Assembly: GCA_033558025.1 (NCBI GenBank)
Contig: JAUCEF010000002.1
Location: 2,046,001 to 2,110,000, forward strand
Source of the DNA: Phytophthora sp. 'mugwort'
Lineage: Eukaryota > Oomycota > Peronosporomycetes > Peronosporales > Peronosporaceae
Direction of reading: 5' to 3'
DNA: 64,000 bases
Made by a program: the position numbers and the translations under genes. Positions 41,823 through 54,106 of this stretch are shown piece by piece; within the stretch, counting starts at the first letter, position 1, and every line of letters starts with the position of its first letter. The notes beneath the pieces were generated by a model. That model was given only the letters and a program-made list of their open reading frames with translations. It did not search any database and was not told the DNA's origin.

Positions 41823-41983
41823 ATGAGCCCAAGCACCATGTCCTCTGCCCAAGACGCCTCGACCAAGGTCTCCATTGACAAGTTCAACGGGGACAACTAC
41901 GCGACGTGGAACCGCTACATGCGTGGCGTGTTCCTGACCAAGTCGACATGGCATGTCGTGAACCGTGAGACGACGCCAAGCTA
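41823..41983 (+). pseudogene. Family A gag N-terminus, truncated
   Basis: [19 protein letters not shown] to VVNRETTPS and the first bases of the next codons. It is cut at 41,983 by the 3' end of a minus-strand LTR. A later piece of plus-strand gag resumes at 46,722, about 70 residues further on in the protein. Confidence 0.85.
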
Positions 41984-42332
41984 TGATGAAAGGTATGGAT
42001 CTTGGACACGAAGCTTGTACGAAGCGGAGGGAGGGACGTCGTAGACGGCGGGACCGGAGCGAAGGCACTTGAGGGGTAGAATGAAGATTCGAAAGTGATT
42101 GAATTGTTGGAGCTTACACCCTACTGTTATAGACACGCGACCCTGCGTCCTATCACCTAGTGCATCTAATCAACCATCACTCACCGGTGTTCGTCCAATC
42201 ATCCTACTCGTCTAATCATCGGTGGCGTAAACAATTACCGTAATCACCATAATCAACGTGGGTTCGGATTGGACCGGTTCGGGTTAACCGGTTCACGGCT
42301 AATAACTGATACCAAACCGGTAACCGTCAATA
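41984..42332 (-). repeat. Family A2 LTR (3' LTR of the minus-strand element)
   Basis: From TGATGAAAGG to TATTGACGG (42,332), followed by the reversed polypurine tract. Forms an inverted pair with 41,469-41,818 across a 165-bp spacer. Confidence 0.9.
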
Positions 42333-42339
42333 CGCCCCC

Positions 42340-45300
42340 TCAATGCGAAGTCCCACGAATGCCGAGAGCCGCCGTCAGATCCGTATGGCGTGGTCCCGCG
42401 AGAGCCTTCGTCATGATGTCCGCTAGCATCACAGAAGTCTCGCAGTACTCGAGCTTGACTTCACCGCGCTTCACTTCATCGCGGATGTGGTGGTACTTGA
42501 TGTCGATGTGCTTGGCGCGACCGTGGTTTACTGGGTTCTTCGTCATCTTGATGCACGACTGGTTGTCTTCGCGGATCATGAGCTCGGGTCCAGTCTCATT
42601 AGCGGCCGCCAGAATCTCGCACAACAGGCGATGAATCCACTTGCCCTCTTGGATCGCCAGACTGAGTGCGATGTACTCCGCCTCACTCGTAGACAGCGAA
42701 ACACTTGACTGCTTCTTGCTTCCCCAGCTCACTGGTGCACCCATTAGCATAACGTGTAGCCGGAAGTCGACTTGCGGTCCGCGAGGTCGCCAGCCCAGTC
42801 CGCGTCCGAGTACCCGCGAAAGTCGATGTTGTCACCCGGCTTGAAGCAGATCCCATGCGTCTTGGTGCCTTGCAGGTAGCGAACGATACGCTTGACCGTA
42901 ACCCAGTGTTCTTCTTGAGGGTTCTCCATGAAGCGCGACGCATAGCCAACGGCGTACGCGATGTCCGGGCGCGTGGTAGTCATCAAGTGCATCAGAGCAC
43001 CAACAGCTTCGCGAAACGGAGCGTTCACCTTGGTCGCTGCGTCACTTGGGGGGAATCAGTCGAGTGCTTATGTCGACGGGACTCACCACAGCCTTGCACT
43101 CGTCCATACCGAAACGCTTCAGGATATCATCCACATAACGCCGCTGGCACATCGTCACGCTGCCGTCCGGGCCATCCACCAGCTCGATTCCAAGAACGAA
43201 CACACACTTGCCACTGTCAGTCATTTCGAAGCGTGTCTTGAGGTCGTTCTTCGTGCGTGAGATCAGCTCGGGTGAACTTCCGGTGACCAACACATCGTCC
43301 ACGTAGACCAGCACGAGCACACAGTGGCCATCGACAACCTTGATGTAGAGGCACGGGTCGAAGGCTGAAACTTGAAAACCGATAGAACACACGAATTCGT
43401 CGAAGGTCTCGTTCCATACGCGCGAAGCTTGCTTGAGACCGTAAATCGCCTTCACCAATTCCAGGCAGTCGAAATCACCATCCAGCTCGACGCCTTCAGG
43501 AACCACGCAGAACACCAACTCCTTCATGACGCCGTACAGGAAAGCTGTCACCACGTCGAGTTGGTCGAGGGGCCAGCCAAAATACTTGGCAATCGCGATG
43601 ATCATGCGCAGCGTCACGTACTTGACCACGGGCGAGAACGTCTCGGTGTAGTCGATGCCGTACTTTTGCTTGAAACCCTTGGCCACCAGGCGCGCCTTGT
43701 ACTTCTCGATCGATCCGTCGGCTTTGCGCTTAATCTTGAACACCCACTTGGTGCCGATGGCGCGTTGTCTGCTGGGCAACTTGGCAGCACGAAACACACC
43801 ACGAAGTCGCATCGATTCGAGCTCAGCACGAATCGCCTTGCGCCAGTGCACTTGGTCGGGGCCGTTGACCGCTTCTTGGAATGTCGTCGGCTCCGATAGA
43901 TCGCCTGCTTCGACGGCATTGGCACTTGCACGCAAAAAAACTGGTGGAGTCGATTCTTCATCTTGGTCTCCAGACTTTTCTTCTTCATCTGCGTCTGTTC
44001 GGTGTGAAGGAGAGTCGTTCGGTGCACTTGCTTCTTCCAGTCCAGGTCGATGACGCACAGCGCGCGGTTTTCTGGCAGCTTCATCTTTGTCACTCGGGCG
44101 GCTCTTGCGCTTCCCTGCCTGTTTGTACTCCGTCTGGCGCGGACCATCATCGTCGATGTCGAGCGAGTCGAAGTCCAGGTCGTCGACATCTTCATCAGAA
44201 ATCGACGGTGAAAATCCAAAGGTTGATTCATCGAAGTTGACATCGCGACTGATGACCACCTGCCCGCCTCGATGTCATAAAGTCGATACGCCTTGGACAC
44301 TTCTTCGTAACCCAGAAACAATCCGGCGCGAGCCTTGGGATCCCACTTGAGTCGCTTCTCCTTCGGACTTAGGATGGACGTCCGACAGCCGAAAACACGC
44401 ATGTGCTTCACACTCGGCTTGGAGTTGTAAACGATCTCGAACGGAGTCTTGTGCTCGATCTTGGGTGACGGCAGGCGGTTCTTCACATAGATGGCCGTCA
44501 TCGCCGCCTCAGCCCACAAACACTTGTCCAGCTTGGCGTGGTGCAACATGCTGCGGCCAATCGTGACGATAGTTCGGATGGCTCGCTCTGCCGTGCCGTT
44601 GGTCTGGTGCGCGTACGGAACCGTGGTTTGCTGCTCGATGCCTTCGTCTTCGTAAAAATCCTTGAGCGAGTTGGTCGCAAACTCACGAGCTCCGTCGTGC
44701 CGCACAAACTTGACCTTCTTGCCAAACTGCGTCTGTACCTTCATGATGTATGTCTTGATGCAGTCTTCACTCTCCGACTTGGCACGCAGACAGAAACCCT
44801 TCATGCATCCGCTGGCTTCGTCCACGATCAGTAGCAGATACTTACTGCCGCCAGTTTTCCTCCATGGGTTCGCAGATGCCGAAGTGGAGTAGCTCAAATG
44901 TGTCGTAGCGACGCTTGTCACGGTTGCTTGGGAATGGTTTTTGGACCATTTTGCCTTGCTGGCAACCACGACACACACTTGGTCCACTCGACTTGGAAGG
45001 TGCTTTCGCGTCCTTGATCATCTTGGTGTCGACCATCTTGCGAAGAACCTCGACTGGAGCGTGACCCATACGCGCGTGCAAATCGACCGTCCTTCCACTT
45101 GTCGCCGCATTTGCCGATCGCTGATGTGTGCGAAGCCAGTCGAGTCCGTCCACGAGATCCGCCGTCGCCACCACTTGATTCGAGTCCTTGCGCGAAACGT
45201 GCATCTCAGTGCCGTCAAATACCACTTGGAACTTGCCATGCTTGTTTATCTGCGGCACTGAAAGCAGATTCTTGCTCATATTTGGCACGTAAAGCGCGTT

Positions 45301-46374
45301 CTTGATCTCGATCTCGCGCTCGTCGCCGTTAGGCAGGACCACTCTTTCCACGATGGTCCCCACACCCTTGATGGCAGCCTTGTTGCCATCGGCCACCGAA
45401 AGTTCGCCTTCACTTCGCTCGATCAAATTGGCGAACTTGGACTTGTCGTTGCAAATATGGTGCGTGGCACCGCTGTCGACCGCCCACATCCCGGACACAT
45501 TCTTGTCCGTCGAAACCCCACATTCCAGGGAAACCGCGAACGCCACTCGATCGTAGTCGTTGTCGTAGCCGTCGCTGTCGTTTCTCCACTGGATGTTGTT
45601 GGCCCCGCGTCCACGGCCGTTGCCGCCGCGTCTTGGCCCTCGGTTCTCGTCCTTCTGCTTGGTCCAGCACTTGTCAATGACATGCCCCAATTTACCGCAG
45701 TACGTGCATTGGCGAGGCTCACGGTCGGCACTGAACGCCTTGGCCGCGTTCTCAGTCTTCACCGTCGCCGTCTTCTCGCCTTGTCGCTTGATGTGCTCGT
45801 TCGTGAGCACCTTCACAACGTCTTGCGACCGCAGCTCTGCATTGCTCATCTCCAAGTTCAGCACGACGTTCTCGTAGCTCTTGGGGAGACTGCGCAGCAA
45901 GCAGATCGCCACGTCCTCGTTCTCCATCTTGGCGCCGATGCTGCTGAGCTTGGCGCTGATGTTGAGGACCTCGTTGCAATGATGCAACACATTGCCGCCT
46001 TCCGACATCTCCATGCTGAAGAGTTGGCGCTTCAGGTAGATGCGACCAGCCTTCTGCGATCCACCGTACAGCGTCTTCAAGCGCGTCCACGCGATCCATG
46101 CTTCCTCGCAGTCATCGACCACATGATGGTAGTTGGCGTCCATGTGAAGCAACATCAGTCCAAAAGCGATGTTGCTCGACTTGACGTAGTCGTCCTTGGC
46201 CCGGGAGTCCGTAAAGGATGGAGACGTTTCCCGATTCACCACATGCCACGTCGACTTGGTCAGGAACACGCCACGCATGTAGCGGTTCCACGTCGCGTAG
46301 TTGTCTCCGTTGAACTTGTCGATGGAGACCTTGGTCGAGACGTCTTGGGCAGAGGACATGGTGCTTGGGCTCAT
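42340..46374 (-). pseudogene. Family A chimeric gag-pol (A1 front, A2 tail), four frameshifts
   Basis: ATG at 46,372-46,374; [15 protein letters not shown]. Gag, knuckle [14 protein letters not shown] and protease [12 protein letters not shown] are open. A 5-base loss near 44,855 (PMEENWRQ) breaks integrase; the next frame carries VRHDGAREF and [11 protein letters not shown] lost C in a C run near 44,262 breaks it again. RT is open with YVDD near 43,290. The C6 tract near 43,050 (LIPPK) and a one-base loss near 42,748 (SGYTLC) break RNase H; both are shared with the A2 copy at 34,181-36,637. The tail ALGIRGTSH and 3' LTR are A2, while the 5' LTR and front are A1; the switch lies near 43,090. 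Confidence 0.85.
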
Positions 46375-46378
46375 AACC

Positions 46379-46721
46379 TGATAAAGGTGTTGAGGTCTTG
46401 AAGCGAAGCTTGGACGGAGCGAAGGGAGTTCTGCACTTGGGTGCGAGGACCGGAGTGAAGACCACTTGAGCTGAAGAAGGAAGATTCGAAAGTGATTGAT
46501 TTATCGGAGCTTACACTACCTAGTCTACCACATAGATATGCAGCCCTGCATCCAATCATTTGGTGCATCCAATCACCAACACTCCGCACTCGTCCAATCA
46601 TCCTACTCGTCTAATCATCGGTTGCGTAAACAACGTACCGTAAACATCGCGGGATCGTGTTGGACCGGTTCGGGTTAACCGGTTACTGGTACACAGTACC
46701 AAAACCTGGCAACCCTCAATA
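46379..46721 (-). repeat. Family A1 LTR (5' LTR of the chimeric element)
   Basis: From TGATAAAGG to CTCAATA at 46,721. Subtype differs from the 3' LTR of the same element (41,984-42,332). Confidence 0.9.
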
Positions 46722-47370
46722 GTCGGAAGGCGGCAATGTGTTGCATCTTTGCAATGATGTCCTGAACATCAGCGCCAAGCTCAGCAGCATCGGCGCCAAG
46801 ATGGAGGACGAGGACGTGGCGATCTGCTTGCTGCGCAGTCTCCCCAAGAGCTACGAGAACGTCGTACTGAACTTGGAGATGCGTAGCGCGGAGCTGAAGA
46901 CGCAAGACGTCGTGAAGGTGCTCACGAACCAGCATATCAAGCGGCAGGGCGAGAAGACTCCGTCGGTGAAAACTGAGAACGCGGCCAAGGCGTTCAGTGC
47001 CGAGCGAGAATCTCGTCAGTGCACGTACTGCGGGAAATTGGGGCATGTCATTGACAAATGCTGGACCAAGCAGAAGGACGAGAACCGAGGGCCAAGACGC
47101 GGCGGCAACGGCCGTGGACGCGGGGCCAACAACATCCAGTGGAGAAACGACAGCGACGGCTACGACAACGACTACGATCGAGTGGCGTTCGCGGTTTCCC
47201 TGGAATGTGGAGTTTCGACGGACAAGAATGTGTCCGGGATGTGGGCGGTCGACAGCGGTGCCACGCACCATATTTGCAACGACAAGTCCAAGTTCGCCAA
47301 TTTGATCGAGCGAAATGAAGGCGAACTTTCGGTGGCCGATGGCAACAAGGCTGCCATCAAGGGTGTGGGG
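46722..47370 (+). CDS. Family A gag-protease fragment, open
   Basis: An uninterrupted frame from [17 protein letters not shown] through the knuckle [14 protein letters not shown] (about 47,020-47,060), the basic [13 protein letters not shown] stretch and protease [12 protein letters not shown] (about 47,240) to AAIKGVG. It has own residues ([17 protein letters not shown]) not seen in A1 or A2. Both ends stop at LTRs of minus-strand elements. The frame continues logically at 52,164 (TIIERVV), so a family B element sits in what was one plus-strand gag-pol. Confidence 0.85.
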
Positions 47371-47724
47371 AAAAGGCTTGGTCACTTGATGGCAAAATGC
47401 AAAGAGAATGATTTAGGTCCTTAGTTCGCAAACTCCTTGCTACCTCTAAGCCTACAGTTCTACCTACTGGGTACACTCTACTGGATTCTCTACTGGATAC
47501 TGAGTTACTTCAGCCAATCAGGGAGTGCCACGTAGAGCCCATCATGTACCCACAATCTTGTACCCACCCATGGCGTAATCGTCCGTGGCGTAAACACCGT
47601 CTTATAAACACCGTGACGTAATCTTCGTCTCGTAATCACAGGATGATTGCGGTGCCACTGAGTGAAGGTCATACCGGTATCCTACCGGTATACAGCAGCT
47701 GGTCGAGACGTCTCCTTGACAACA
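47371..47724 (-). repeat. Family B LTR (3' LTR)
   Basis: From AAAAGGCTTGG to GACAACA; next to it is the reversed GAGTGGGAG purine tract. Confidence 0.9.
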
Positions 47725-50700
47725 CTCCCACTCGACTCGACAGCCTTCAGCGCTTCGATGCCGAGTTTGCTCCGGAGCACACTGAACTGCGTCGCAGAGA
47801 TTGGCTTCGTCATGATGTCCGCCAGCATGTCGGTTGTCGAAACATACTGCAGCACCACTTGACCGTCTTCCACCTTCTCGCGCACGAAATGGTAGCGAAT
47901 GTCGATGTGCTTGGTGCGCTTGTGGAATTCGGGATTCTTGGCCAACGCGATGGAGCCTTGGTTGTCCTCGTAGATCTTGATTGCTTCATCGCTTGTCATT
48001 TCGCCGAGCTCGCCAGGAACACCTTGAGCCACACCGCCTCTTGTGTCGCCTCCGATAGCGCCATGTACTCAGCTTCCGTCGAAGACAGCGCCACTGTCCG
48101 CTGCTTCTTGCTCCTCCAGCTGATGCATCCGCCATTCATCATGAACGCGTAGCCACTTGTACTTCTTCTTGACTCGATGTCTCCAGCCCAGTCGGCATCT
48201 GAATAGCCTTGGGGTCCGTCGTCGCAGCTCGCTTGAAACTCGATGCCGTGCGTCTTCGTGCCTTGAATGTACCTGAAGACCCTCTTGAGCGCCTGCCAGT
48301 GTGTCGGACATGGGTCTGCTGCAAACTGGCTGAGAACTCCCACTGCTGCTGCGAGGTCCGGGCGTGTGCCTACCATGAGATACATGAGGCATCCCACAGC
48401 GTTCCGGTATGGCACGTTTACCATGGTCTCGTCGTGCTTGCAGCCGCCCTCGCACATGGCCTTGGTCAGCTTGAGGCCCGGATCCTGTGGCGTCTTAACA
48501 GGGTTGCTCTTCTCCATCTTGAACTTCTCCAGAATGTCCTTCGCAAACTTGGTTTGCCGCATCGACACCTTCCCTGCCGTCACATCTTGATCGATTTCCA
48601 TGCCGAGGAAGTACTTGAGGTGGCCCAGGTCCGTCATCTCGAAACGGTCACTGAGCGCCTTCTTCGTCGATTAGAGCAGCTTGTCGTTATTACTTGCAAG
48701 GACCAGGTCGTCGACATATAGCGCCACGAAGATCATGTCTTGGTCGTCACGCTTGAAGTAGATGCAGTAGTCGGACTCGCACTTCTTGAACCCTAGCTTG
48801 AGCATGAGGTCGTCGATGGTCTTGTTCCACATCCGCGGCGACTGCTTCAAACCGTAAAGAGACCGCTTGAGCTGACAGACATAGTCCGGGTGCTTTTCAT
48901 CGATGTAGCTGTCCGGCTGTGCCATGTAGATGTCTTCGTCTAACAAACCGTTCAGGAAAGCTGTCTTGACATCCATCTGGTGCACCATGAGATTGTACTT
49001 GGCCGCCAGACTGAGCAGGATCCTGATCGACGTGAACTTGGCCACTGGCGCGAAAGTCTCGTCGTAGTCGATGCCGTACTTCTGCGAAAATCCCTTGGCC
49101 ACCAGGCGCGCCTTGAACCGTTCGATCTCTCCAGCCTGGTTCTCCTTCACACGGAACACCCATCGGTTGCCGATTGCCTTGCGTCCTTTTGGCAGCGGCA
49201 CGAGGATCCACGTCTCGTTCTTGCGGAGCGACTCGACCTCCGAGTCACACGCCTCCTTCCACTTGACTGCGTCGCTGGATTCCATCGCCGACTTGAACAT
49301 GGTCGGCATTTCTCCCACTGAATTCACGACGTATGCAGCCTCGAAGTCTTGACTTTCCTGAGCAGCAGCCGACATCTCGTCCAGAGGCAGGTGTCGACTC
49401 TGCCGCTTGGCACTTGGAACTTCCACAGCTTCTTCCAGCGACTGCGTCCGCGGGTGTCGCTTGCTGCCTGGTTCACAACCTTCGTCCCGCGCTGCTTCTT
49501 CGTCTTCTTCTTCTTTGTCGTCTTCATCCGACTGCAACGAATCTTGATCCGTCGTCTCTTCATCTTGAATGACCACCACCTCCCTCTGATGGTAGTCACG
49601 TCTCCCACTGTCGAAGACGTCTTCCATAAACTGCGCGTCGCGGCTCACCAGCACGCGACCGCTCTTGGTCTCTTCGAAACGGTACGCTTTCTCATGCTCC
49701 GAGTATCCCAGGAACCGACAGCGCACCGACCGAGCGTCAAACTTGGTGCGCTTCTCCTTCGGCACGTGCACGTACGCGTGGCAACCGAACACCTTGAGGT
49801 TCGCTAGCAGCGGTTTCTTGCCTGTCCAAACCTGGTGCGGCGACTTGTCGTCATTGATGGCACGCGTCGGACACCGATTACGGAGGAACGTAGCTGTCAC
49901 GACAGCTTCACCCCAATACGTCTTGGGCAATCCAGCATGTTCCAGCATGCAACGCGCACACTCCACCAACGTCCGGTTCATGCGCTCGGCGACTCCGTTC
50001 AGCTGAGGCGTGTATGGCGGCGTGAACTTCTGCATGATACCACGGTCCGCACAGAACTTGGCCATCTCACCCGAAGTGTACTCGCCGCCGTTGTCGCTCC
50101 GCAGCATTTTCACGCGCTTGCCAGTCTGGGTCTCAGCTAACGCGACGAATTGCGCGAACTTGTCGGCCACCTCTTGACTTGTTGCGCAGCAAGTACACCA
50201 CACAGAAGTGCGACTTGTCATCGATAAACGTGACAAAATAGCGCTTGCCTCCAAAGGTCGGCGTCTGCATGGGACCGCATACATCACTGTGTACGACTTC
50301 TAGCACTTGCTTGGCACGGTTTGGCGACGTCTTCATGTAGCTTACTCGCGTTTGCTTGCCGAGTGAGCATCCGTCGCATAACTCCCACTGCTTCACCGAC
50401 GCCATATCGATACCAACACCGTAGCCCTTCTTGACGATGGCGTCTAGACCGCCATGGCCGATGTGACCAAGTCGAAGGTGCCAGAGGTACGACGTGGTGT
50501 CCCCTTGGCGATCCTTCGAACTTGCCGCATTGGCCTCGTCAGGCATCATCGGAGTCATGCACAGCTTGAACAGTCCTTTGCCCTCACGAGCGCCGAGCTT
50601 CCACTTGAGACTCTTCGTTTCAGCGAAGCACCCGTCGCTCTCGAAGATAACTGGCCCGACGTCCTTAGTGAACCGACCAACCGAAAACAGGTTGCGCGAC

Positions 50701-51816
50701 AGCTTCGGAATGTGCCACACGTTCGTGAGTACACCCTTCTTCATGCCGCGCGGGGTCTTCATCGACATCACAATGTCGCCGGTCCCCACAGCCTGAACCA
50801 CACCGTCGTCCGCGAGATGCACGTCCACCGGAGAGATCTTCTTGTAGTTCTTCATGTACTCCTTCGAGTACGTCATGTGCTGCGTCGCACCCGAGTCGAC
50901 CAGCCACACTCCATTCGACTTGGAGGCACCCGTGTTACCACCAACCGAGAAGAGGAAGTCGCCAAAGTCGTCTTCACTCTGCGCGGTATTCGCTCGTTGC
51001 GGCCTCTGCCGCTCCGCGTTCTCGCGGATTTCGCACCGGACACTTGGCGATCCAATGTCCCTGCTCGCCACAGTAGTGACAGGCACTAGTCTTCTGCGCC
51101 TGCCGACCCTTGCGCTTGTTGTCGCTTGTCATGAACGCTTGACCTTGACCGTGCGCGGTGCCGTCCGTACCGCCACCTTGTTCCTTGCGCTTCATGTCCT
51201 CATGCAGCAGCCGAGACGTCACGAGTTCCCACGACAGTGAGTCGGCTCTCGACTCCAACGCCGTGATCAGGAACTGGTACGACTCGCTCAGACTTCCCAA
51301 AAGCGTGATCACCAAGTCGTCCTCGCTGACCGGAGCGCCCACTGCGTCGAGCTGCTCCGCCAGCGTCTTGATCTTGTTGATGTGCTCCAGCACATCATCA
51401 CCTTCGTCCATCATCGTCGTGAAGAAACGCCGACGAAGAAAGAGCTTGTTGGCCAAACTCTTCTTCTCGAAGTGTCCTTCCAGTCTTGACCATGCATCAT
51501 GCGCGCCACTCGCCGAGCGAACCAGCGGCAGCTGCGAATCCTCCATCGCGAGACAGATGATCGCCAGCGCCTTGCGCGACTTCTTCCGAAAGAGCGCTTG
51601 ATCCGCCGCAGTCTGGCAGTGCTCCAGCTTCACTTCCCCACTTGTCACTTCCCACAGTTCGCGCTCCTCGAGCACCATCTGCATCTTGAACTTCCACGTG
51701 TGGAAGCTGGTTCCGTCGAACTTGTTGATGCGGGCGGTCGTAGTTGAAGTGGCGTCCATGCAGAAGGCGTAGTCGGGGTCTTGGTCTTGGTCAGGGAAGA
51801 CGGGGCTTGGGCTCAT
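47682..51816 (-). pseudogene. Family B copia gag-pol, nearly full length, several breaks
   Basis: ATG at 51,814-51,816. Gag INKFDGTSFHTWKFKMQMVL to the knuckle CHYCGEQGHWIAKCP (about 51,085-51,045), where a frameshift follows. Protease WLVDSGATQHM near 50,905-50,875. Integrase zinc region LRLGHIGHGGLD and CDGCSLGKQT at 50,480-50,350, core LEVVHSDVCGPM near 50,300; a frameshift near 50,165; LRSDNGGEYTS and PPYTPQLNGVAERMN follow. An Asp/Glu-rich linker, WVFRVKENQAGEIERF, TAFLNGLLDED and YVDD (about 48,710-48,721) make up RT. A TAA at 48,671-48,673 replaces a Glu codon and is shared with the plus copy at 21,924. RNase H GYSDADWAGDIESRRSTSG and SSTEAEYMALSEA are present, with a further shift near 48,000. 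The stop at 47,682 lies inside the LTR. Confidence 0.9.
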
Positions 51817-51820
51817 AACC

Positions 51821-52163
51821 AAAAGGCTTGGTCACTTGATGGCAAAATGCAAAGTGATTGATTTAGGTCCTTAGTTCGCAAACTCCTTGCTACCTCTAAG
51901 CCTACAGTTCTACCTACTGGGTACACTCTACTGGATTCTCTACTGGATACTGAGTTACTTCAGCCAATCAGGGAGTGCCACGTAGAGCCCATCATGTACC
52001 CACAATCTTGTACCCACCCATGGCGTAATCGTCCGTGGCGTAAACACCGTCCCATAAACACCGTGACGTAATCTTCGTCTCGTAATCACAGGATGATTGC
52101 GGTGCCACTGAGTGAAGGTCATACCGGTATACAGCAGCTGCTCGAGGCGTCTCCTTGACAACA
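51821..52163 (-). repeat. Family B LTR (5' LTR)
   Basis: From AAAAGGCTTGG beside the primer site to GACAACA at 52,163. The inner ATACCGGTATCC repeat present in the 3' LTR is shortened here to a single copy. Confidence 0.9.
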
Positions 52164-54106
52164 CTATCATCGAACGAGTGGTTCTGCCCAACGGCGACGA
52201 GCGCGACATCGAAATCAAGGACGCGCTGTACGTGCCGAAGATGAACAAGAATCTGCTTTCGGTGCCACAGATTAACAAGAGTGGCAAGTTTCAAGTGGTG
52301 CTCGACGGTGCGAGCATGCATGTCGCGCGAAAGGGCTCGAAGCAAGTGGTGGCAACGGCTGACCTCGTCGACGGTCTCTACTGGCTACGCATACCACAAC
52401 ATTCGGTGAATGCGGCGACGTCAACGCGCAACGTGGATCTACACGCGCGGATGGGCCACGCTCCGATCGACGTGCTACGCAAAATGGTCAGCAGTGGCAT
52501 GATCGAGGACGCGAAAACACCATCACAGTCGAGTGGCATATGTCGCGGATGTCAGCAAGGGAAGATGGTCCAAAAACCGTTCCCAAGCAACCGCGACAAG
52601 CGTCACTACGACGTATTTCAGCTACTCCACTTCGACATCTGCGGCCCCATGGAACAAGAGTCACTGGGTGGCAGCAAATATTTGCTGCTCATAGTGGACG
52701 AAGCCAGCGGATGCATGAAGGGTTTCTGCTTAAGTGCCAAGTCGGAGAGCGAAGAATGCCTCAAGACCTACATCATGAAGGTGCAGACGCAGTTCGGCAA
52801 ACGTGTCAAGTTCGTGCGCCACGACGGAGCCCGTGAGTTTGCTACTAATTCGCTCAAGGCCTTCTACGAAGATCAAGGCATCGAGCAGCAGACCACGGTT
52901 CCGTACGCGCACCAAACCAACGGCACGGCAGAGAGAGCTATCCGAACTATCGTCACGATCGGCCGCAGCATGCTGCACCACGCCAAGCAGGACAAGTGTT
53001 TCTGGGGCGAAGCAGCGATGGCTGCAATTTATGTCAAGAACCGCTTGCCGTCGCCCAAGGTCGAAAACAAGACTCCGTTCGAGATTGTATACAAGTTCAA
53101 GCCAAGTGTGAAGCACATGCGTATGTTTGGATGTCGGACGTACGTCCTGACCCCGAAGGAGAAGCGACTCAAGTGGGACCCCAAGGCTCGCGCTGGTCTG
53201 TTCATGGGCTACGAAGAAGTGTCGAAGGCGTACCGAGTTTATGACATCGAGGCGGGGCAGGTGCTGATAAGTCGCGATGTCACCTTCGACGAATCAAGTT
53301 TTGGTATCTCGACGGCGATCTCAAGTAATGACGACGAAGATGTGAACCTGGACTTCGACTCGCTCGAGATTGGTGACGATGACTCGGCGGGTCCGACCGA
53401 ATTCAAGCAGGCGGGGAAGCGCAAGACTCGACCAAGTGATGCGGATACCATGTCAGTGAACTCGCGTCCTGTTCGCCGTGCGACTGGTTTGGAAGAAGCA
53501 AGCGCTCCTGTCACCTCGTTTGAGCGCCAAGCCAAACGCCGAGCGAGTGTTCGAATGGAACCTGGACTGCCTGACGAAGAAGAGAAGGATGCTCAAGACA
53601 ACGAAGAAGACGATTCCACTCCTCCCGTATTTTGGCGAGCAAGTGCCAATGCCGTCGAAGCAGGCGATCTATCGGAGCCGACGACATTCCAAGACGCGGT
53701 GAACGGACTTGATCAAGTGCATTGGCGCAAGGCTGTTCGTGCGGAGCTCAAGTCGATGCGACTTCGTGGTGTGTTTCGTGCTGCCAAGTTGCCCAGCGGA
53801 CAACGCGCCATCGGTACCAAGTGGGTGTTCAAGATCAAGCGCAAAGCCGACGGATCGATCGAGAAGTACAAGGCGCGCCTGGTGGCCAAGGGTTTCAAGC
53901 AAAAGTACGGTATCGACTACACGGAGACGTTCTCGCCCGTGGTCAAGTACGTGACGCTGCGCATGGTCATCACGACCGCCAAGTATTTCGACTGGCCTCT
54001 GGACCAACTCGACGTGGTAACGGCATTTCTGTACGGCGTCATGAAGGAAGTCGTGTACTTCGTGGTGCCAGAAGGGGTCGAGCTGGACGATGACTTCGAC
54101 TGCCTG
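52164..54106 (+). CDS. Family A2 integrase-RT segment, open
   Basis: Open for about 647 codons from [20 protein letters not shown] (end of protease) to DDFDCL. Integrase zinc region [11 protein letters not shown] and CRGCQQGKM lie at 52,440-52,565, core [12 protein letters not shown] near 52,625, [13 protein letters not shown] near 52,815, NGTAERAIR near 52,920. The acidic linker and RT follow ([41 protein letters not shown]). It is interrupted at 54,106 by a composite minus-strand insertion with a 5-bp duplication; the same protein continues at 62,011 with [12 protein letters not shown]. No frameshift in this segment. Confidence 0.85.
54102..54106 (+). other. Target-site duplication, left copy (GCCTG)
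   Basis: GCCTG immediately precedes the LTR end at 54,107 and recurs at 62,011-62,015 immediately after the other LTR end. The interrupted RT frame reads through when one copy is counted. This fixes the ends of family A LTRs. Confidence 0.85.

Larger units (their letters stand above)
47371..52163 (-). mobile_element. Family B copia element with both LTRs
   Basis: 4,793 bp, LTRs at 47,371-47,724 and 51,821-52,163, gag-pol between them. It interrupts a plus-strand family A frame (KGVG on the left, TIIERVV on the right). No 5-bp target duplication can be seen: the flanks are GGGG and CTATC, and the host codons fit together without any repeat. Confidence 0.85.

Noticed and set aside
46496..46678. 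60-codon frame ([12 protein letters not shown]…) found in every A1 LTR
   Set aside because: It is repeated only because the LTR is repeated; no start context, and it lies antisense across U3 regulatory repeats.
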